Position numbers and translations under genes: made by a program
Source: Chthoniobacter sp.
GTDB taxonomy: Bacteria; Verrucomicrobiota; Verrucomicrobiia; Chthoniobacterales; Chthoniobacteraceae
DNA length: 5,176 nt
Reading direction: 5' to 3'
Assembly: GCA_025352865.1 (NCBI GenBank)
Contig: JANXSB010000662.1
Span: 1-5,176, forward strand
Notes under the pieces: generated by a model
What the model saw: only the letters and a program-made list of their open reading frames with translations
Told to the model about the DNA's origin: nothing
Database searches by the model: none
Shown: in pieces, positions 1 to 5,176 of the stretch
Numbering within the stretch: position 1 is the first letter of the stretch
Layout of the letters: every line of letters begins with the position of its first letter

Positions 1-106
1 CGCCTGCGCCCGCGCCGGTGCGCAGCCGAAAGTCAGCGGGCGTGAGGCCACGGCGGCACTGGAGCTGGCGCTGGAAATCACGCGGCTGATCGACACGGCG
101 AAATGA
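1..106 (+). CDS. C-terminal end of a probable Gfo/Idh/MocA-family oxidoreductase (5' partial)
   Basis: Reading codons from base 2 gives 34 residues and then TGA at 104-106. The tail reads as PKVSGREATAALELALEITR followed by LIDTAK. A short helix with the pattern 'vSG.e...ALELAl.I' is the usual C-terminal end of Gfo/Idh/MocA NAD(P)-dependent sugar dehydrogenases, where it follows the last strand of the substrate domain. The catalytic and Rossmann parts lie outside the window, so the call rests on this tail plus context. The stop overlaps the ATG of lpxB in an ATGA, indicating translational coupling and one transcript. In several Gram-negative lineages an oxidoreductase of this family (GnnA, which oxidises UDP-GlcNAc at C3) sits between lpxA and lpxB, so a lipid A sugar role is plausible but not shown. 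It could also be an unrelated member of the family. Confidence 0.6.
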   Translation, partial: ACARAGAQPKVSGREATAALELALEITRLIDTAK

Positions 107-1227
107 AGCTCTACCTCGTCGCCGGCGAAGCCAGCGGGGACGCGCGCGGCGCGGAGCTGATGCGCGCGCTCACCGCGCGCGACGCGTCGTTGGAATTCTT
201 CGGCGCAGGCGGACGCGAGATGTGTGCACTCGGCGGGGAGCATTTCACCGAATGGGCGGACGAGGCCGTCGTCGGCCTGTGGGACGTGCTGAAAAAGTAC
301 GGCTACTTCAAAGCGCAGTTCAATCGCATGCTCGCCGACATCGCCCGCGTCCAGCCCCACGCGCTCGTCCTCATCGACTACCCCGGCTTCAACCTCCGCC
401 TCGCGAAAGCCGTGAAGCGCGCGATGCCCGCGGTCCGCATCATTGACTACATCAGCCCGCAAGTCTGGGCCTGGAACCGCGGGCGCATCCCGAAGATGGC
501 GCACTACCTCGACCTGATGCTCTGCATCTTCCCCTTCGAGCTCCCGCTCTACGCCGGGAGCGGCCTGCGCGCCGTCTTCACCGGCCACCCGATGCTCGAT
601 TCCCTCGCCGCCAAACGCACCGGCACCGCGCGCGACCCGCAACTCGTGGGCCTCTTCCCCGGCAGCCGCGAAAAGGAAGTGCGCAAGATTTTCCCCGTCA
701 TGGTGCAGGCCGCGCAGCGCCTGAAAACCGCGCGCCCCGAGTTGCGTTTCGAGGCCGCCGCAGCGTCGCACCAACTCGCCGACCGCATGCTCGCCACGCT
801 GCGTCAATTTGGCGAAAGCGAAGACACCTGCCGGGTGACCGTTCGCAGCTCGCACGAGCTGATGCAGCGCGCCGCGGCGGGCATCGTGTGCAGCGGCACC
901 GCCACGCTCGAGGCCGCGTACTTCGGCCTGCCGCTGTGCATCGTGTATAAAGTCGCCGCGCTGACTTGGATCGTCGGCAGGCAGTTGGTCAAAGTCCCCT
1001 TCCTCGGCATGCCCAACGTCCTCGCCGGCCGCGAAATCGCCCGCGAATTTCTGCAAGCCGACGCCACGCCCGAAGCGCTCGTCGACGAGACGCTCCGGCT
1101 CGTCACCGATCCCGCCGCGCGCGAACAGCTCCAGCGCGACTTCACCAGCGTCATCACCCAGCTCGGCGACCACGGCGCAGCGCACCGCGCGGCGGATGCC
1201 ATCCTCACCGAACTCGCCCGCGCATGA
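103..1227 (+). CDS. lpxB: Lipid-A-disaccharide synthase LpxB (GT19)
   Basis: LpxB joins UDP-2,3-diacylglucosamine to 2,3-diacylglucosamine-1-phosphate (lipid X) to make the beta-1,6 disaccharide of lipid A. It acts at the cytoplasmic face of the inner membrane. At 374 residues it is close to the usual length of about 380 and looks complete. Family motifs appear in order: VAGEASGD (6-13), LIDYPGFNLRLAK (90-102), YISPQVWAWNRGRI (116-129), IFPFE (142-146), TGHP (160-163), LFPGSRE (184-190), SGTATLEAAYFGLP (264-277) and PNVLAGREIAREFLQ (304-318). The start is fixed by the motif beginning six residues in and by the ATGA overlap with the upstream stop. There is no Shine-Dalgarno sequence in the 20 bases before the ATG, so initiation probably depends on coupling to the preceding gene. 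The gene appears to be the last of its operon, since a 199-bp repeat-rich spacer follows. The identification is secure. Confidence 0.97.
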   Translation: MKLYLVAGEASGDARGAELMRALTARDASLEFFGAGGREMCALGGEHFTEWADEAVVGLWDVLKKYGYFKAQFNRMLADIARVQPHALVLIDYPGFNLRLAKAVKRAMPAVRIIDYISPQVWAWNRGRIPKMAHYLDLMLCIFPFELPLYAGSGLRAVFTGHPMLDSLAAKRTGTARDPQLVGLFPGSREKEVRKIFPVMVQAAQRLKTARPELRFEAAAASHQLADRMLATLRQFGESEDTCRVTVRSSHELMQRAAAGIVCSGTATLEAAYFGLPLCIVYKVAALTWIVGRQLVKVPFLGMPNVLAGREIAREFLQADATPEALVDETLRLVTDPAAREQLQRDFTSVITQLGDHGAAHRAADAILTELARA

Positions 1228-1237
1228 CCTCCGATTC

Positions 1238-1261
1238 TTAATCTTAATCTTAATCGTAATC
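1238..1261. repeat. Tandem 6-bp repeat, TTAATC x3 plus GTAATC
   Basis: Four consecutive hexamers begin at 1238, 1244, 1250 and 1256. The first three are TTAATC and the fourth is GTAATC. The five bases before them (GATTC, 1233-1237) may be a decayed unit. The reverse-complement unit GATTAC recurs twice in tandem at 1289-1300, so the same hexamer appears in both orientations on either side of a C/G-rich centre. The AT-rich units stand out against the GC-rich surroundings. The array starts 10 bases after the lpxB stop. Its function is unknown. Confidence 0.85.
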
Positions 1262-1299
1262 TCCCTCCCCGTTCCGACCTCCGGTCGCGATTACGATTA
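1251..1299. repeat. 11-bp perfect inverted repeat (arms 1251-1261 and 1289-1299)
   Basis: TAATCGTAATC at 1251-1261 is the exact reverse complement of GATTACGATTA at 1289-1299. The arms are separated by 27 bases. Inside that loop, CGACC (1275-1279) pairs with GGTCG (1283-1287) around a 3-base TCC loop, giving a small nested hairpin. No T-run follows the right arm, so this is not an intrinsic terminator. It resembles a dispersed palindromic element of the kind found in many bacterial spacers, but copy number cannot be judged from one window. Confidence 0.8.
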
Positions 1300-1325
1300 C
1301 GAGTAGGAGGGGGAGTGGGAACGGG
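1268..1325. repeat. 8-bp inverted repeat interleaved with the 11-bp one (arms 1268-1275 and 1318-1325)
   Basis: CCCGTTCC at 1268-1275 is the exact reverse complement of GGAACGGG at 1318-1325. The arms interlock with the 11-bp pair in the order A, B, A', B'. In a transcript this is pseudoknot-type topology rather than a nested stem. The right arm also lies inside the G-run array at 1309-1336, so pairing of this arm and quadruplex formation would compete. The flanking C-rich (1261-1270) and G-rich (1306-1313) tracts could add imperfect pairs. No function is assigned. Confidence 0.6.
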
Positions 1326-1336
1326 CGGGGTGCGGG
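1309..1336 (+). promoter_or_regulatory. Predicted G-quadruplex motif upstream of the DUF1501 gene
   Basis: Five G-runs sit close together on the + strand: GGGGG (1309-1313), GGG (1317-1319), GGG (1323-1325), GGGG (1327-1330) and GGG (1334-1336). The loops between them are AGT, AAC, C and TGC. This satisfies the canonical rule of four runs of at least three G with loops of 1-7 bases, with one spare run. The motif ends 90 bases before the ATG of the DUF1501 gene and is on its coding strand. If transcription starts upstream, it would be in the 5' leader RNA. The pattern is directly visible; folding and any regulatory effect are inference. Confidence 0.55.
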
Positions 1337-1426
1337 CGCGGCGGCGAAACACCTCCAAAAATTGCAGTCCAATTTTCCGCATTTGCCGCTGTTCCTACTC
1401 GGTAGCATCTTCCGCCCACACTCCCT

Positions 1427-2863
1427 ATGAACCCCGACCCCTCCTGCTCCTGCTCGGACAAATATCGCCGCGAACATTCGCCTTCGCTCGACAATCTGAT
1501 TTTCACCCGCCGGCAGTTTCTCGAACGCACCGGCATGGGCATGGGCGCGCTGAGCCTGGCCTCGATCCTCGGGGTGAACATGCGCGCCGATGCGGCGGGG
1601 ACGGCTCCCGCGGTGGCGCTCTCGCCGCTGGCTCCGCACAAGCCGCACTTTGCCGCGAAGGCGAAGGCAGTGATCCACATTTTCGCCGAAGGCGGGCCGT
1701 CGCAGGTGGATACGTGGGATCCGAAACCGGAGCTGACGAAGTTCGACGGGAAGACGATTCCGGGGCACGACGGGCTGGCGTTCGGCTCGCCGTTCACGTT
1801 CACGCCGATGGGCAAGTCGGGCATCCCGGTGAGCTCGGTTTTCCCGAAGCTCGGCGAGTGCGTGGATGACATGGCGATCGTGCGGTCGCTGTGGACGGAC
1901 ATCCCGGCGCATGAGGTGGCGCAGCGGTTTATGAACACGGGCTCGCTGCAATTGCCGAAGCCGTCGATGGGTTCGTGGGTGGTGTACGGGCTGGGCACGG
2001 AGAATCAGAATATGCCGGGATTCATCACGCTCGGGGGGAAGCCGGAGTGGCGGCAGGCGTCGTTTCTGCCGGGCGTTTTCCAAGGGTGCAATGTGAACTA
2101 CAACCCGAAGATGAAGCTGGATGAGGTGCTGCTGAATATCAGCAATCAGTTCAGTTCGCCGGACCGGCAGCGGCGGCAACTCGACCTCGTGCATCAGCTC
2201 AATGACATGCACGCGCTGGCGTTGCAAAAGGACGCGCAGCTCGAGGCGCGGATCGAGGCGTTCGAGATGGCTTTCAAAATGCAGACGGAGGCGACGGAGG
2301 CTTTCGACATCACCAAGGAACCGCAGTCGGCGCGCGATTTCTACGGGCCGAGCGACCTCGGGGCGAAGATGCTGGTGGCGCGGCGGCTCGTGGAGCGCGG
2401 GGTGCGCTTCGTGCAGGTCAGCGCGGGCGGATGGGATCACCACAACAAGCTCGACGAAAACCTGACGAAGAAAGCGGGCGAAGTGGACGGCCCGGCGGCG
2501 GCGCTGCTCAAGGATCTCAAGCAACGCGGGATGCTCGACTCGACGCTCGTGATCTGGGGCGGCGAGTTTGGCCGCACCGTGGTGCGCGACCGGAACGGGA
2601 ACGAATTCCCCGGACGCGATCACAATGGCCGTGCGATGTGCGCTTGGATGGCGGGCGGCGGCGTGAAAGGCGGCACGGCCTACGGAGCGACCGATGAGTT
2701 CGGGTCGCGCGCGGCGGAAAACAAAGTCCACATCCACGACTTCCACGCCACGATCATGGCACTGCTCGGTTTCGATCACACGAAGCTGACGTATCGCTAC
2801 AACGGCCGCGATTTCCGTTTCACCGACAACTTCGGCAACGTCGTCAAAGACCTCATCGCCTAA
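1427..2863 (+). CDS. DUF1501 family protein with twin-arginine export signal
   Basis: This 478-residue protein belongs to the DUF1501 family, which is placed in the alkaline phosphatase/sulfatase-like fold group. No reaction is established for it. The N-terminus carries a twin-arginine motif, TRRQFLERTG (27-36), then a hydrophobic stretch (about 37-50) and Ala-rich sequence near 55-60, pointing to Tat export. The mature part shows the family landmarks: AEGGPSQVDTWDPKPEL (87-103), VSAGGWDHHN (331-340), WGGEFGRT (377-384), GRDHNGR (396-402), GGGVKGG (410-416), HIHDFHATIMALLG (435-448) and YRYNGRDFRFTD (456-467). The conserved His/Asp residues are candidate metal ligands. The ATG at 1427 is supported by an in-frame stop at 1403-1405; the next Met (37) would lose the RR motif. 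No Shine-Dalgarno is visible. The segment before the RR pair is rather long and includes SCSCS (6-10). The gene lies 6 bp before the cytochrome gene, so the two are almost certainly co-transcribed. Confidence 0.93.
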   Translation: MNPDPSCSCSDKYRREHSPSLDNLIFTRRQFLERTGMGMGALSLASILGVNMRADAAGTAPAVALSPLAPHKPHFAAKAKAVIHIFAEGGPSQVDTWDPKPELTKFDGKTIPGHDGLAFGSPFTFTPMGKSGIPVSSVFPKLGECVDDMAIVRSLWTDIPAHEVAQRFMNTGSLQLPKPSMGSWVVYGLGTENQNMPGFITLGGKPEWRQASFLPGVFQGCNVNYNPKMKLDEVLLNISNQFSSPDRQRRQLDLVHQLNDMHALALQKDAQLEARIEAFEMAFKMQTEATEAFDITKEPQSARDFYGPSDLGAKMLVARRLVERGVRFVQVSAGGWDHHNKLDENLTKKAGEVDGPAAALLKDLKQRGMLDSTLVIWGGEFGRTVVRDRNGNEFPGRDHNGRAMCAWMAGGGVKGGTAYGATDEFGSRAAENKVHIHDFHATIMALLGFDHTKLTYRYNGRDFRFTDNFGNVVKDLIA

Positions 2864-2869
2864 ACCGCC

Positions 2870-5176
2870 ATGCGCCCTCTCCTCCTCGCCGCACTCGCCG
2901 CCACGGGTGCCCCCGCGTTCGGCGCCGTCACCGCCGAGCCGACGAAAGAACAGGCCGCGTTTTTCGAGAGCAAAATCCGCCCGATCCTCGCGGACAATTG
3001 CTACAAGTGCCACAGCCTCGAAAAGGGAAAATCCAAGGGTGGGCTCACGCTCGACACCCGCGAGGGCGTGCTCAAGGGCGGCGAGGACGGCCCCGCGATC
3101 AAGCCCGGCGATCCCGCCGGCAGCCCGCTGATCAAGGCGGTCAACTACGAGGACAAAGACCTGCAAATGCCGCCCACCAAAGACGGCGGCGGCAAACTCG
3201 GCACCGCGGAAATCGCCGCGCTCACCGAGTGGGTGAAAATGGGCGCACCCGATCCGCGCAAGGACGAAGTCAAAAGCAAACTCACCGGCCTGACCGACAA
3301 AGCCCGTCAGCACTGGGCCTATCAGCCCGTGACCAAACCCGCGCAGCCCGCCGTCAAAAATCGCGCGTGGTGTCGCACTGCCCTGGACACTTTCATCCTC
3401 GCGAAGATCGAGGAAAAAGGAATGCTGCCCATGCCCGACGTGGGCAAGGAAGCGCTCCTCCGCCGCGCGACGTACGATCTCATCGGGCTCCCGCCGACGC
3501 CGCAGGAAGTGCAGAGCTTCATGGGCGACGGCTCGCCGCAGGCTTTCGCCAAAGTCATCGACCGCCTGCTCGCCTCACCCGCGTACGGCGAGCGCTGGGG
3601 CCGCTTCTGGCTCGATACCGCGCGCTACTCGGACACCATCGGCGGCGAAAAAAACGCGAAGAAAATGGACTACCGTTTTCCCTACGCGTGGACGTATCGC
3701 GACTACGTCATCAAGGCCTTCAACGACGACAAGCCCTACGACCAGTTCATCGTCGAGCAACTCGCCGCCGACCGGCTCCCCGACATCAAGCCCGACGACG
3801 CGCGCATGGCCGCGCTCGGCTTCCTCACCGTCGGCGAGCGTTTCCAAAACATGAACGATGTGATCAACGATCGCATCGACACGGTGAGCAAAGGTTTCCT
3901 CGCGCTGACCGTCGCCTGCGCACGCTGCCACGATCACAAATTCGATCCCATCCCGACGAAGGATTACTACGCGCTGCACGGCGTCTTCGCGAGCACACTG
4001 GAGCCCACGGACAAGCCCATCATCAGCATGCCGTCCGCGGAAAAAGCCGCCGATTTCCAAACGAAAGCCGCGGCGATCGAGCAGGAAAACCGCGACACCT
4101 ATTACCGCATCATCGGCGAGGAAACAGCGAAGTTTCGCGCGAACCCCGGCCCGTATTTGATGATGGGCCGCAAGCGGGCCAAGAACCAGAGCGAGGAGGA
4201 ACTGAAGGCGCGCATCGCGCTCATGGCCCAATACAAACTCGACCCGCAACTCGCGCAGGAAGTGGCGCGCACCGTGCGCCCGAACGATCCGGTGTTCGCG
4301 CCGTTCAAGATGTTCATGGAGCTGGATTCGTCGGAGTTTCCCGACAAGGCGGCAGGCGTGCTCGCGGAGATCGCCGAGGGCAAAGGCCGCGCGCGGAACC
4401 TGAACCCGCTGGTGGCCGCGGCCCTCAAGGACGCGAAGCCGCAGTCGCTGCAGGACGTGGCCGACATTTACGCGAAGCTTTTCGCGAGCGTGGAGCCGAA
4501 GGCGAAGGAATATCTCAAAGCTGCCGCCGCCGCGAAAACGCTGCCCGTGCCCGGCTTCGAGCCCGCGCTCGCGCAGCTCGTCGAGATGCCGTTTCACATC
4601 GACGCGGGCGGTTCGCTCGACACCGAGCACCTGCGCCTCACTGTCGGCAAATGGCCGCAGCAGATGACGAATCGCGCAGGCTTCGCCTTCGCGAAACTCA
4701 ACGAACTCCAGCTCACCAACGCCGGCGCTCCCGTGCGCGCGATGATCCTCACGGACTCGCCGAGCCCGCGAAACTCGCCCGTCTTCATCCGCGGCCAGGC
4801 GGAAACGAAAGGCGAAATTGTCCCGCGCCATTTCCTCGAAGTCCTCTCGCCCGAGGGCAAGCCCGCGCCTTTCGCCAAAGACAGCAGCGGACGGCTCGAC
4901 CTCGCGCACTGCATCGCCAGCAAAGAAAACCCGCTGACCGCGCGCGTCGTCGTGAACCGCGTCTGGATGCACCATTTCGGCGAAGGTTTCGTCCGCACAC
5001 CCGACGACCTCGGCACGCAAAGCGAGCCGCCCTCGCACCCCCAACTGCTCGATTTTCTCGCGTCCTATTTCATGGAAAGCGGCTGGTCGCTGAAGAAGCT
5101 CCACCGCGTCATCATGCTCTCGCGCGTCTATCAGGAGAGCAGCAATACCAACCCGCAATACGAGCAGATCGACTCG
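2870..5176 (+). CDS. PSCyt1-DUF1549-DUF1553 dihaem cytochrome-type protein (3' partial)
   Basis: The frame opens at ATG 2870 and runs without a stop to the window edge, giving 769 residues. A Sec-type signal peptide covers about residues 1-18 (MRPLLLAALAATGAPAFG, then A19). Next is a planctomycete-type cytochrome c domain (about 25-130) with haem motif CYKCH (44-48) and the likely distal Met in QMPP (99-102). DUF1549 (PSCyt2) spans about 165-380. It includes ERWGRFWLDTARYSD (241-255) and a second haem motif, CARCHDHKFDPIP (350-362). A helical, charged linker follows (about 390-575). DUF1553 (PSD1) begins near 590, with PVFIRGQ (637-643), NPLTARVVVNRVW (687-699), HHFGEGFVRTPDDLG (701-715) and KKLHRVIMLSRVYQESS (742-758). 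Relatives continue for roughly 200 more residues, so the protein is cut by the window rather than broken. It is expected to be exported with haem attached outside the cytoplasm. Its substrate and electron partner are unknown. No Shine-Dalgarno is visible, so translation is probably coupled to the DUF1501 gene. Confidence 0.94.
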   Translation, partial: MRPLLLAALAATGAPAFGAVTAEPTKEQAAFFESKIRPILADNCYKCHSLEKGKSKGGLTLDTREGVLKGGEDGPAIKPGDPAGSPLIKAVNYEDKDLQMPPTKDGGGKLGTAEIAALTEWVKMGAPDPRKDEVKSKLTGLTDKARQHWAYQPVTKPAQPAVKNRAWCRTALDTFILAKIEEKGMLPMPDVGKEALLRRATYDLIGLPPTPQEVQSFMGDGSPQAFAKVIDRLLASPAYGERWGRFWLDTARYSDTIGGEKNAKKMDYRFPYAWTYRDYVIKAFNDDKPYDQFIVEQLAADRLPDIKPDDARMAALGFLTVGERFQNMNDVINDRIDTVSKGFLALTVACARCHDHKFDPIPTKDYYALHGVFASTLEPTDKPIISMPSAEKAADFQTKAAAIEQENRDTYYRIIGEETAKFRANPGPYLMMGRKRAKNQSEEELKARIALMAQYKLDPQLAQEVARTVRPNDPVFAPFKMFMELDSSEFPDKAAGVLAEIAEGKGRARNLNPLVAAALKDAKPQSLQDVADIYAKLFASVEPKAKEYLKAAAAAKTLPVPGFEPALAQLVEMPFHIDAGGSLDTEHLRLTVGKWPQQMTNRAGFAFAKLNELQLTNAGAPVRAMILTDSPSPRNSPVFIRGQAETKGEIVPRHFLEVLSPEGKPAPFAKDSSGRLDLAHCIASKENPLTARVVVNRVWMHHFGEGFVRTPDDLGTQSEPPSHPQLLDFLASYFMESGWSLKKLHRVIMLSRVYQESSNTNPQYEQIDS

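Larger units (their letters stand above)
1228..1426. other. Structured intergenic spacer between lpxB and the DUF1501 gene
   Basis: This 199-bp spacer contains no convincing gene. Its left part (about 1233-1340) is filled with short repeats, interleaved inverted repeats and G-runs, annotated separately. The right part (about 1341-1426) is plain sequence with an AT-richer patch at 1357-1384. I see no -35/-10 pair with acceptable spacing, no rho-independent terminator (no stem followed by a T-run), and no Shine-Dalgarno sequence before 1427. An in-frame TAG at 1403-1405 closes the DUF1501 reading frame upstream. Because the spacer separates a lipid A operon from an unrelated exported-protein pair, a promoter for the pair presumably lies here, but I cannot place it. 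Confidence 0.7.

Noticed and set aside
1251..1299. Rho-independent terminator for lpxB
   Set aside because: The stem arms are AT-rich with a 27-base loop, and the right arm is followed by GAGTAGGAGG rather than a T-run, so it does not fit an intrinsic terminator.
1383..1408. Sigma-70-type promoter (TTGCCG ... TAGCAT) before the DUF1501 gene
   Set aside because: TTGCCG-like and TAGCAT-like hexamers are present, but they are only about 14 bases apart, too close for a standard promoter. TTGCAG at 1362-1367 has no -10 at the right distance.
1315..1869. 184-residue + strand open frame crossing the spacer into the DUF1501 gene
   Set aside because: It overlaps the DUF1501 N-terminus in another frame, begins inside the G-run array, and has Arg/Gly-rich sequence without motifs. 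The DUF1501 frame has the Tat signal and family landmarks.
1250..3313. 687-residue open frame on the minus strand
   Set aside because: It lies antisense to the whole DUF1501 gene and the start of the cytochrome gene, both of which have clear family motifs. Its product is rich in Arg, His, Leu and Val with no recognisable domain, as expected for the complement of GC-rich codons.
4000..4600. Possible frameshift or foreign insertion in the linker between DUF1549 and DUF1553
   Set aside because: The frame stays open from 2870 to the end with sensible residues. A variable, charged, helical linker is normal between these two domains.
3575..5158. 527-residue open frame on the minus strand
   Set aside because: It is fully antisense to the DUF1549/DUF1553 region of the cytochrome gene. 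The predicted protein is low in complexity (Arg, Val, Ala, Glu, His) with no motif, consistent with a shadow frame in GC-rich DNA.

Overview
This is a GC-rich window with all genes on the + strand. It looks like the chromosome of a Gram-negative member of the PVC superphylum, most probably a verrucomicrobial lineage. Two things point there. One is the paired DUF1501 and planctomycete-type cytochrome (PSCyt1/DUF1549/DUF1553) genes, which are strongly expanded in Planctomycetes and Verrucomicrobia. The other is a lipid A gene, lpxB, which implies an LPS-type outer membrane. The lineage is inferred from gene content; there is no rRNA or other direct marker.

Layout. Bases 1-106 hold the last 34 codons of a gene that looks like the C-terminus of a Gfo/Idh/MocA-family sugar oxidoreductase. 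Its stop overlaps the start of lpxB (103-1227) by 4 bp (ATGA), so this is the downstream end of a lipid A operon. A 199-bp spacer (1228-1426) follows and is unusually structured. It holds a run of 6-bp repeats, an 11-bp inverted repeat, an interleaved 8-bp inverted repeat, a short hairpin, and a G-run array fitting the canonical four-tract G-quadruplex pattern. Next come a Tat-motif DUF1501 protein (1427-2863) and, 6 bp later, a large Sec-signal dihaem PSCyt1-DUF1549-DUF1553 protein (from 2870). The latter stays open to the last base, so its C-terminus is missing.

How the genes work together. The left half makes the lipid A disaccharide in the cytoplasm. The right half is an apparent two-gene operon for exported proteins. 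One has two c-type haem motifs. The other belongs to a family placed in the alkaline phosphatase/sulfatase-like fold group. Their joint role is not established. None of the three visible starts has a recognisable Shine-Dalgarno sequence.

The points most worth following up are the structured spacer upstream of the DUF1501 gene (repeats plus possible G-quadruplex) and the uncharacterised DUF1501/cytochrome pair. The protein-coding content is otherwise typical of the group.
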